Origin: Nitrosotalea sp.
GTDB lineage: Archaea > Thermoproteota > Nitrososphaeria > Nitrososphaerales > Nitrosopumilaceae
DNA: 6,856 bases
Assembly: GCA_022545805.1 (NCBI GenBank)
Contig: JAKEIJ010000042.1
Coordinates: 1 to 6,856 of the forward strand
Reading direction: 5' to 3'
The first letter of the stretch is position 1; each line of letters opens with the position of its first letter. The position numbers and the translations under genes were made by a program. The notes under the pieces are model-generated. The model did no database searches and had not been told where the DNA came from. It saw only the letters and a list, made by a program, of their open reading frames with translations. This document shows, in pieces, positions 1-5,735 of the stretch.

Positions 1-215
1 TCTGATTCAAGATGGAAAATAAGGTCACGTATCTTTTTTCTGTATGCTTCTACCTCATCTTTTGTTGATTTTGCAATGCTTATCGTCTCTGAAATTTGTG
101 GAGTCTCTATATCATGAAGCATGTCAGGTATGTCTTCAAGCGATATTGTTTTCTCACTTTGAACTGGTACAGTGGGATGTTCCTGTGTTTTTTTCTTGCC
201 AAAACCAAAAACCAT
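1..215 (-). CDS. Conserved hypothetical protein, 5' part only (runs off the left edge)
   Basis: Reading the minus strand from ATG at 215-213 gives 71 open codons up to the window edge with no stop, so the gene continues to the left. The product starts MVFGFGKKK, a short basic-hydrophobic tip, followed by a threonine/proline/glutamate-rich stretch and then a charged segment with heptad-like character (residues ~48-71, including DEVEAYRKKIRDLIFHLES). There is no signal peptide or membrane segment in the visible part, so a cytosolic and possibly coiled-coil protein is likely. A purine-rich AAGGAAA lies immediately before the start and could act as a weak Shine-Dalgarno. I do not recognise a named family. 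The gene is divergent from the small membrane protein at 283 and shares its AT-rich promoter gap. The opposite-strand ORF across this region has no protein-like features. Confidence 0.72.
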   Translation of the reverse strand, partial: MVFGFGKKKTQEHPTVPVQSEKTISLEDIPDMLHDIETPQISETISIAKSTKDEVEAYRKKIRDLIFHLES

Positions 216-248
216 TTTCCTTGATCACTTGTTATGATATTGTAACAA

Positions 249-260
249 CATTAAATATTA
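249..260. promoter_or_regulatory. Candidate TATA element in the divergent gap, possibly serving both flanking genes
   Basis: The sequence CATTAAATATTA is the most AT-rich stretch in the 67-bp gap between starts at 215 (minus) and 283 (plus). Its centre is about 28 bp upstream of the plus ATG, the usual archaeal TATA-to-start-site distance, so the plus transcript may be leaderless. The core TTAAATATT is nearly self-complementary. Read on the other strand, it would place transcription start near 228, giving a leader of about 13 nt that contains AAGGA. Only spacing and composition support this. Confidence 0.45.
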
Positions 261-282
261 TGCAAAAGCACATCATGATACC

Positions 283-591
283 ATGAGTGACATACGGCTT
301 GTCATGATAGGCGCAGTCATAATATTTGCAGGCTTTGTGGTTGGAGGGATCGCAAACTCTGGTTATTCGCAATATGCTATACAGGCACAAAACTTTGATG
401 ACTGTTTTGATTATTCTACAGGAGTTGAAGTGCATGTCAAGTGCTCTGAGAAGAGTTATGATTACATGCTATATTTTGTGTTGTCATTTGGCTTGCTAGG
501 TGCAGGAGGAGTTGTAATGTACAAGGGAATACGAGGAAAATGGGATCATGACGTAAAAGACAATGAAATGGTTGGCCCAAAAAATCCTTGA
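283..591 (+). CDS. Small two-helix membrane protein, function unknown
   Basis: The 102-residue product has two hydrophobic segments, roughly residues 5-25 and 61-80. They flank a polar loop (26-60) containing exactly two cysteines, Cys41 and Cys54. The C-terminal tail is positively charged near the membrane (K81, R84, K86) and then acidic/polar, and Arg5 precedes helix 1, so the positive-inside rule favours both ends in the cytoplasm and the loop outside. Cys41-Cys54 could form a disulfide there. The start ATG lies ~28 bp downstream of a TATA-like box with no evident Shine-Dalgarno, consistent with leaderless expression. It ends 2 bp before the stop of the convergent 594-2534 gene, so the two 3' ends must overlap in RNA. 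I do not recognise the family; conserved thaumarchaeal membrane proteins of this size are common and mostly unassigned. Confidence 0.8.
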   Translation: MSDIRLVMIGAVIIFAGFVVGGIANSGYSQYAIQAQNFDDCFDYSTGVEVHVKCSEKSYDYMLYFVLSFGLLGAGGVVMYKGIRGKWDHDVKDNEMVGPKNP

Positions 592-593
592 TC

Positions 594-2534
594 TTATTTT
601 ATTGCATGTATCTTGACAAGATACTGTATTGCATTTAGGAACTCATCATCTGAGATTTGTCCTGTCGTGTGTAATTTGGCATTGTGTTTTACCCAACTTG
701 GGATTGTTGTAAGGTTAGAACCTGTATCCTGTATGGTACCATGTTGTACCATAGACTTGAGAAGATCTGTACTTGATATTTTATCTTGAGACCACTGGTA
801 GACACTTGTTACCCATTGAGCTTGAGGCTTGAACAAGTCTGACATCTGACTAATTGTAGTTATCTGATATCCACTGTCTCTTATGTTGTCGATTAATGAT
901 TGTAGGTCTTGTATCTTTTGCATGTTTGGTACGTTTGTCTTGACCGTTCCATTGTTCTGGGCATAATACTGGAAGTTGAGTGTGACTATGGCATAGCCAC
1001 TTGCATGTATTGTATCCTTGATGCTTGACAGTATTTTTTCATTGAGCATGCTCTGGTTTGTGTTTTGTGCAATCACTCCGGAGAATATGTTTGCAGGATA
1101 GATGGAAATGGTTGCTGCAAGATCTGGAGAAATGACTAGAGGGCTACCGCTTATGATTTTGATATTGTTACTTGATGAGGCATAAAGTGTGTCATTATTT
1201 ATTTTTCCATATGGGGGTATGAATACAGTTGGTGTGACACCAAGCATGTTTGATATCTTGGCCTTTGATTGTTGCAACAAGTCTGATTGCTGATCTTTTG
1301 TAAGTGTTGTATAGTCTTCAAAACTCCATCCGCCTATTGCAATATCCAGATTATTTGTCTTTGTTTTTAGGTAATTTACTAGCTTGGTATCATTTCCAAA
1401 TGCTTTGCCTATTATTCCAACTGTAATACCTGCACCTTTGCTGTGAAAACTGTCAATCATCTTTATCTGGACATCATCAAGCCAATAGTCTTGAACGTTA
1501 TCCAATCTGAATGCCACGCAATTACAGTTTGGTATTGGAGGGACTTGATTATTTGTCGGTGGAGTAATAGGTGGCGTGATGGGTGGAACAGGTGATGTTA
1601 CTGGTGTTGTTTTTTGCTCATGTTGTATCTTTATGGCTGTAATTGTTCCATCCTCTGTCATGTTTGCAGTTGCCCACTCGGAATTATCATCTAATTTTGT
1701 CACCTTGAATGTATAATCGCCTACTTTGAGGTTTGAAAAATATGCGTCACCCCTTGGTGTGACAGGAGAATCTGATACTTTGTTTCCTGTTGAATCAAAA
1801 AGACTGACCAGAAACTTTCCGTCTGATGGTACAACAGCATGTGATTGAGAATTGAACACTGTTACAGTGACAAGTGAGTTGACTATGGGAGGCCAGTTTG
1901 TGGTAACCTTTACCTCTTGAGATATTCCCGGTCTGAGATATACCGGAGAAGTGGAATAGGCCAGATGGTCTCCAATGCGAATGTCTATGATATAATGATC
2001 ACCTGGAGATGTGGTTGGTTCTATCCAAAAACGCAACGAGTCTCCATTTGCATTTGTGGTACTATGTGACCATGTCTTGTTTAGTTGGGCATCTCTAACA
2101 TAGACTGTGGCATTTGTAATTGGTGTAAGACCATCACTGTAGAACGCATTAATTCGCATTCCTCCTGGAATTGGTAACTTTATTGTCACATCCTGATGTG
2201 GTTGTTGTAGATCTACATATGTCACACTAGAATACATGCTGTTTGCATATGCCACAATCTTGTACTGGTGGCCAATGGGAAGAGATACAATGTTGAATGG
2301 ATTTCCCGTAATTGCTTCTATTTCTTTGTAAGGCGTCTGGCTAGAATCTTGGTAAATCTTCAATGAGACTGGCCAATAGTCTGCAGTGTCTCCATTGGTA
2401 TAAGTCAGTGTAACTGCAATCGAGCCGCTTCCGTCTGCAAATGATGATGATGGAATTAAAAATAGCAGAACTGGAAGAACCAAAATGAATTCTTTATGCA
2501 ATAGTATGTTCATCAAATATCTTGCCTCAAACAT
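594..2534 (-). CDS. Secreted multidomain protein: beta-sandwich modules plus NodB-like deacetylase domain lacking metal ligands
   Basis: 646 residues from ATG at 2534. A second ATG at 2513 (Met8) gives a more typical signal peptide (MNILLHKE, hydrophobic FILVLPVLLFLIP, cleavage near SFA-DG) and fits a TATA-like box at 2550-2557 better. Mature order: three beta-sandwich, carboxypeptidase-regulatory-like modules (~36-120, ~124-212, ~219-304), a Pro/Thr linker (310-336), a NodB-like domain (~337-565), then two copies of a short P/Q-x-W...KI(S/T) module (~571-602 and ~611-645). The NodB domain is a clear paralogue of the 4135-5694 enzyme (shared C-x-C-V-A-F-R and QDYWLDDVQI), but the catalytic positions differ: motif 1 is Asp345-Asn346 instead of Asp-Asp, the H-x3-H pair is Gly401/Phe405, and the late His is Asn520. 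Motif 3 (FIPPYG, 438-443) survives. Several N-x-S/T sequons (e.g. N141, N152, N381, N607) fit an exported glycoprotein. The reading frame is intact, so this is a probable pseudoenzyme or glycan binder rather than a pseudogene. It lies downstream of the glycosyltransferase on the same strand. Confidence 0.85.
   Translation of the reverse strand: MFEARYLMNILLHKEFILVLPVLLFLIPSSSFADGSGSIAVTLTYTNGDTADYWPVSLKIYQDSSQTPYKEIEAITGNPFNIVSLPIGHQYKIVAYANSMYSSVTYVDLQQPHQDVTIKLPIPGGMRINAFYSDGLTPITNATVYVRDAQLNKTWSHSTTNANGDSLRFWIEPTTSPGDHYIIDIRIGDHLAYSTSPVYLRPGISQEVKVTTNWPPIVNSLVTVTVFNSQSHAVVPSDGKFLVSLFDSTGNKVSDSPVTPRGDAYFSNLKVGDYTFKVTKLDDNSEWATANMTEDGTITAIKIQHEQKTTPVTSPVPPITPPITPPTNNQVPPIPNCNCVAFRLDNVQDYWLDDVQIKMIDSFHSKGAGITVGIIGKAFGNDTKLVNYLKTKTNNLDIAIGGWSFEDYTTLTKDQQSDLLQQSKAKISNMLGVTPTVFIPPYGKINNDTLYASSSNNIKIISGSPLVISPDLAATISIYPANIFSGVIAQNTNQSMLNEKILSSIKDTIHASGYAIVTLNFQYYAQNNGTVKTNVPNMQKIQDLQSLIDNIRDSGYQITTISQMSDLFKPQAQWVTSVYQWSQDKISSTDLLKSMVQHGTIQDTGSNLTTIPSWVKHNAKLHTTGQISDDEFLNAIQYLVKIHAIK
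1555..1586 (-). repeat. Short tandem repeat encoding a proline-rich linker
   Basis: On the minus strand, two 12-bp units, CCACCCATCACG and CCACCTATTACT, are followed by a partial CCACCGACA. They encode P-P-I-T, P-P-I-T, P-P-T within the linker at residues ~318-327 of the 646-residue protein. The units differ mainly at third codon positions, so the repeat is kept at protein level and is not a fresh slippage product. Role: a stiff spacer between the beta-sandwich part and the NodB-like domain. Confidence 0.6.
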
Positions 2535-2549
2535 GCTAGACGGTGCTTG

Positions 2550-2557
2550 TTATTAAG
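2550..2557 (-). promoter_or_regulatory. Possible TATA box for the 594-2534 gene
   Basis: In the 47-bp gap behind the glycosyltransferase, the minus strand reads CTTAATAA, centred near 2553. A start site ~26 bp downstream would fall near 2527, inside the longer reading frame but ~14 nt ahead of Met8 at 2513, which would support the shorter start. A second AT-rich stretch (CTTTATCAACA, minus strand, ~2563-2573) would instead suit the ATG at 2534. The gene may equally be co-transcribed with the glycosyltransferase. Weak evidence. Confidence 0.25.
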
Positions 2558-2581
2558 AGTCAATGTTGATAAAGTCCCGGA

Positions 2582-4036
2582 CTAGATTCCTATTCTGTCG
2601 GCACTAGTCCAAGTGATCTCTTTTTTGAACAAGTGTTCAAAGACTGCACCAATAAGAAAAAGATCCATGATCTGCTTGAACCCTATGACAAGAAATATTC
2701 CATATGGGATCAGCCTTGGGTCTTCGTTGTCAAGCCTTACTGCAAGTGATACCTGTAGACATTGTAGAGCTAAAAATATTGTAAACATCTCAAGTACAAA
2801 CAACCCCCCGCCTGAGACTGCTGAATATATGGCACCTCCTAGTGTTATGAAACCTACAAAGGGCATGATGCAACTTGAAAATACCATGTAGGGAAAGACA
2901 AATCTCTGTAATATTCCAAATCGTGGATTTGTCAATGCGTCAGAATGCCTTGCAAAGACCTGGAGGTTACCCGCATACCATCTCTTTCTTTGCTTGTATA
3001 GACTCTTCAATGATTCTGGTGCCTCGGTGTATGCAGTAGAGTTTGTGCTTCCAGCTATGACCAATTTTGTTTTAAGAATCTTGAGTGTGACATCAAAGTC
3101 CTCCACCAATGTATCCTTGTGATAACTTCCAATCTCTTCTAAAACACTTCTTCTAAAAGCCCCCAGTGCTCCCGGTACTACAGATATTGCTCCAAAGACA
3201 TCGAGGGCTCTTCTTGCAATCTGGATTCCTCCAACATATTCTATTGCCTGACACCATGTGAGCCAGTTCTTTCTGTTTCTTACCTTGATGTTTCCTGCAA
3301 CTGCTGCAACATTTTTGTCAACTGAAAATCCTTTGGCTAGATGTATCAATGAATCATGCCCTATTATGGTATCTGCATCAACAATTACAATTAATTCTCC
3401 TGTGGAATATGCCAAACCAAAGTTTATTGCACTTGCCTTGCCGCCGTTTGTCTTTTGCAAAATCTTTGCTTGTTTTTTGTACTTGCTCATTATTTCAAAC
3501 GTCTTGTCCTTACTACCGTCATCAACTACCACGATCTCCTTGTCTGGATACTTTGTATCTATTAGAGCTTGAATTGTTCTTTCAATTACTTTTTCTTCGT
3601 TGTATGCAGGAACGATTACTGTAATTCTTGGAAATGCTGTAAGTTCAGGAATTGACAACTCACGGCGTTTGCTGTATAGTGCAAGCGGAATGAACAAGAG
3701 AGTACTCCAAAACGTCATGGTCAGGCCCCACAACAAAATTGCCCTTGATATGGAATCTTGAGTGAAATACGTATCATAGCTTACGGTTACTCCAAGAAAG
3801 ATCGGGGATCCTACGAGAAAGATCAAAAATGATGAGGGAAAACGCTTTCCATACTTGAATTTTGAGGATAAATTTCCATGCAGACTAAGCATCTGATACA
3901 TTACGATAACTGCTCCAAGACCTATTGCAATCATGCTGATGACAGAAAATACAAGTAATGCCATCAAAATCAGTAGGGCAAAGATTGTGCCACTTATAAC
4001 AAGTAGGATGGGATCAAATCTCTTTTGCTGAGACAC
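2582..4036 (-). CDS. Processive family 2 membrane glycosyltransferase (PgaC/IcaA/hyaluronan-synthase-like)
   Basis: 484 residues. The start codon is GTG (4036-4034); an in-frame TAA (4060-4058) lies upstream with no ATG between, so GTG is the best start. Membrane segments sit at ~9-31, ~32-51, ~69-86 and ~98-121. The cytosolic GT-A domain follows: VPAYNEE (142-148), VVDDGS (170-175) with Asp172, DAD (220-222) for UDP and metal binding, a VPGALGAFRR acceptor-region motif (287-296), Glu312-Asp313 as candidate catalytic base, and QRKRW (349-353), the Q-x-x-R-W signature of processive synthases. Three more membrane segments (~377-404, ~411-434, ~443-467) could complete the extrusion channel. The family polymerises beta-linked sugars from UDP-sugars and translocates the chain; UDP-GlcNAc is a reasonable guess given the adjacent deacetylases, but cellulose- or hyaluronan-like products cannot be excluded. 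No PilZ or c-di-GMP-sensing domain is present. It is divergent from the active deacetylase gene and 47 bp upstream of the degenerate one. Confidence 0.9.
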   Translation of the reverse strand: MSQQKRFDPILLVISGTIFALLILMALLVFSVISMIAIGLGAVIVMYQMLSLHGNLSSKFKYGKRFPSSFLIFLVGSPIFLGVTVSYDTYFTQDSISRAILLWGLTMTFWSTLLFIPLALYSKRRELSIPELTAFPRITVIVPAYNEEKVIERTIQALIDTKYPDKEIVVVDDGSKDKTFEIMSKYKKQAKILQKTNGGKASAINFGLAYSTGELIVIVDADTIIGHDSLIHLAKGFSVDKNVAAVAGNIKVRNRKNWLTWCQAIEYVGGIQIARRALDVFGAISVVPGALGAFRRSVLEEIGSYHKDTLVEDFDVTLKILKTKLVIAGSTNSTAYTEAPESLKSLYKQRKRWYAGNLQVFARHSDALTNPRFGILQRFVFPYMVFSSCIMPFVGFITLGGAIYSAVSGGGLFVLEMFTIFLALQCLQVSLAVRLDNEDPRLIPYGIFLVIGFKQIMDLFLIGAVFEHLFKKEITWTSADRIGI

Positions 4037-4056
4037 GTCTGATATTTGGGTACCGT

Positions 4057-4063
4057 CTTAATT
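4057..4063 (-). promoter_or_regulatory. Candidate TATA box for the glycosyltransferase gene
   Basis: The minus strand reads AATTAAG, centred about 24 bp upstream of the GTG start at 4036. That places transcription start at or next to the start codon, so the mRNA would be leaderless. No Shine-Dalgarno-like purine run precedes the GTG, which agrees. Spacing-based evidence only. Confidence 0.35.
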
Positions 4064-4081
4064 GGTCTTTATCTTGTATGG

Positions 4082-4091
4082 AATCATGATT
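4082..4091. promoter_or_regulatory. Perfect 10-bp palindrome AATCATGATT, candidate regulator site
   Basis: AATCATGATT is fully self-complementary. It lies in the divergent gap between the glycosyltransferase and deacetylase starts, 9 bp upstream of the deacetylase TATA box. Its half-sites AATCA/TGATT recur three more times within the next 33 bp, which makes it more than a chance palindrome in AT-rich DNA. No regulator is identified. Confidence 0.4.
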
Positions 4092-4099
4092 GTGTAGTG

Positions 4100-4106
4100 A
4101 TATAAT
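4100..4106 (+). promoter_or_regulatory. Candidate TATA box for the 4135-5694 deacetylase gene
   Basis: ATATAAT is centred ~32 bp ahead of the ATG at 4135, predicting transcription start near 4129-4130 and a leader of only ~5 nt. No Shine-Dalgarno is visible. The box overlaps the left arm of the inverted repeat at 4103-4125. Confidence 0.45.
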
Positions 4107-4125
4107 CAATGAATCATATTGATTA
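4103..4125. promoter_or_regulatory. Inverted repeat TAATCAAT-N7-ATTGATTA, candidate operator
   Basis: Two perfect 8-bp arms (4103-4110 and 4118-4125) flank the spacer GAATCAT, which itself contains another AATCA. The repeat starts inside the TATA box and ends just before the predicted start site of the deacetylase gene. In archaea, protein bound there would be expected to block TBP/TFB or polymerase, so a repressor operator is the natural reading. The symmetry is seen directly; the function is inferred. Confidence 0.5.
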
Positions 4126-4134
4126 AGTAATAGA

Positions 4135-5694
4135 ATGTGTGAAACTCTGATACGCTTGAAGATTGCTCTTGTCTTGCTTGTCTTGATATCACTGGGGGCT
4201 ATACACGAGGTATATGCGGTACAGTCATGTCAGTGTGTTGCATTTAGGATGGATGACATCCAGGACTATTGGCTTGATGATGTTCAAATTGGAACTATAA
4301 GCGAGTTCCAATACAAAGATGCTAATCTCACTGTTGGAATTATAGGAAATTATTTTGGTCATGATCAAAAGATTGTTGGTTTTATCTCAAATTCTCTTAA
4401 GAGTGATTCTCCAAAACTTGTAGTTGCAAACCATGGATGGAACCATGAACACTTTGATACTTTTTCAAGGGATGAGCAGTCTGCATTAATACACAATACA
4501 AATCAAAAAATTTTGGACACACTTGGGATACTTCCAAACATCTTCATTGCTCCATACAATGCAATCAACAACGATACTTTGATATCTCTTTTTAACAACA
4601 ACATGGTCTATCTCAGCTCAAATGAGACGCAAGACAAACCTCCGTACAAACTATCTGACACTTCATTTTTCAGACTTCCAGAAACTGCAAAAATTGGAGA
4701 TCTTAATAAGAAAGGCACCGAGTGGGTTGAACTTGATAATAACCAGACATATGCTGCAGTGCTTGCGAGCATGGTAAAGTATGGGTTTGCGGTTGTTTTG
4801 CTGCATCCTCAAGACTATGCCAATAAACATCCTGGATTTGTATATGATAACGTCCTCAACCAAACTCAGATTCATGAACTCGATTTGTTAATAGACAAAA
4901 TACGAAATGATGGATTCAAGTTGGTATCACTAGATGATATTCCAAAGAATGTACACTATGATACAAAATATCCAAAATGGCTTGATAAAGACTTTGAGTG
5001 GCTTACCCAGGAAAAAATTACTGACACTGAAATGATAAACACTATCAAGTATTTACAAAACAATGGTATCATTGCTACAGGTCTTGTAGATGCGAAATAT
5101 CCATTACACGAAAATATTCGCGCAACATATTTTTGGATAGGTGAATCTGCTGATTCTGATAACCAATACATCAGCAATTTGTCAAGCGCTTGGGATGAGG
5201 ATTGGATTCATCACTATGGTGGCGTCGATGATCCTAAAAATAGGAATAACTACATGCCATCCAAATTTACTCCAAAAGAGAATCCGTTTTATTTTGCATT
5301 ACCATACAATGATTTCAATGATGATGGAACTCGCAGGGCAGGTGCATCTAGTGTTGTATACTGGGCTGGGGAAAAACAATGGAATGATTCTGAATCCATG
5401 TTGAAAAACAGATGGATAGAGATAACAAAAGGAGACACGACTGCATATGCTCAGTGGGAGGACACTGGACCGTTTGTGTACGATGACTCGGCCTATGTAT
5501 TTGGCGATGCGCAACCAAGCAATGATGTAAACCATAATGCAGGTCTTGATGTCTCTCCTGCAGTAAAGGACTATCTGAGTCTGTTACATGGAAAAAATAT
5601 TGTATCGTGGAGGTTTGTTGATTTTAATGACGTTCCAGACGGTCCCTGGAAAGATATCATTACAACATCTCAAGTATTTCATTTTGAACACTGA
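4135..5694 (+). CDS. Secreted NodB-like polysaccharide deacetylase fused to a C-terminal barrel-like (RlpA/expansin-type) domain
   Basis: 519 residues. The signal peptide is ~1-28 (hydrophobic core IALVLLVLISL, cleavage near VYA-VQ). The NodB-like domain (~32-270) keeps the metal-dependent deacetylase set: Asp40-Asp41 (motif 1, RMDD), His100 and His104 (HGWNH), FIAPY (137-141) at motif 3 and His224 (LLHPQDY) at the late histidine position. It should hydrolyse N- or O-acetyl groups from an extracellular glycan. A P-x-W...KIT module follows (~280-315), then a ~195-residue domain (~323-519). I recall that last domain, from memory, as a conserved unit in some bacterial secreted proteins (TYFWIGE, SAWDEDW, FTPKENPFYFALPY, KNRWIEI). 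Its stretch YAQWEDTGPF (438-447) and GLDVSPAVKDYL (470-481) resemble the DRGPF and DLS-x-A blocks of RlpA/expansin double-psi beta-barrels. The domain assignment is inference. The gene is divergent from the glycosyltransferase and convergent with the alcohol dehydrogenase. Confidence 0.87.
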   Translation: MCETLIRLKIALVLLVLISLGAIHEVYAVQSCQCVAFRMDDIQDYWLDDVQIGTISEFQYKDANLTVGIIGNYFGHDQKIVGFISNSLKSDSPKLVVANHGWNHEHFDTFSRDEQSALIHNTNQKILDTLGILPNIFIAPYNAINNDTLISLFNNNMVYLSSNETQDKPPYKLSDTSFFRLPETAKIGDLNKKGTEWVELDNNQTYAAVLASMVKYGFAVVLLHPQDYANKHPGFVYDNVLNQTQIHELDLLIDKIRNDGFKLVSLDDIPKNVHYDTKYPKWLDKDFEWLTQEKITDTEMINTIKYLQNNGIIATGLVDAKYPLHENIRATYFWIGESADSDNQYISNLSSAWDEDWIHHYGGVDDPKNRNNYMPSKFTPKENPFYFALPYNDFNDDGTRRAGASSVVYWAGEKQWNDSESMLKNRWIEITKGDTTAYAQWEDTGPFVYDDSAYVFGDAQPSNDVNHNAGLDVSPAVKDYLSLLHGKNIVSWRFVDFNDVPDGPWKDIITTSQVFHFEH

Positions 5695-5735
5695 TTATTT
5701 TCACGATGTCATTTCTCTTTGCTGTTAGTTTTGTT
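5695..5735 (+). terminator. T-rich stretch, probable transcription terminator of the deacetylase gene
   Basis: Immediately after the TGA, the plus strand carries repeated T runs (TTATTTT, TTTCTCTTT, GTTTTGTT) without a stable hairpin, the usual form of archaeal intrinsic termination. It overlaps the end of the convergent dehydrogenase gene. The opposite strand of the gap is A-rich, so that gene's own terminator must lie elsewhere, probably within the deacetylase gene. Confidence 0.4.

Noticed and set aside
44..286. 80-codon plus-strand ORF opposite the partial gene at the left edge
   Set aside because: It lies antisense to a better reading frame whose product has a sensible charged N-terminus, has no promoter spacing or ribosome site, and its composition (many Cys, Phe and Leu) is that of a shadow frame.
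594..2534. Calling the degenerate deacetylase a pseudogene
   Set aside because: There is no frameshift or internal stop over 646 codons, the signal peptide and C-terminal modules are intact, and the changes are confined to catalytic positions, which fits an inactive but functional protein.
2582..4036. Glycosyltransferase as a bacterial-type cellulose synthase (BcsA)
   Set aside because: There is no PilZ domain and the protein is far too short for BcsA; the single GT2 core with flanking helices fits PgaC/IcaA/hyaluronan-synthase-like enzymes better, though the product remains unknown.
4135..4233. Lipoprotein signal with Cys32 of the deacetylase as the modified residue
   Set aside because: The residues before it (YAVQSC) do not make a lipobox, and the same C-x-C pair is found at the start of the NodB domain in the paralogue, deep inside that protein (337 and 339), so these cysteines belong to the domain.
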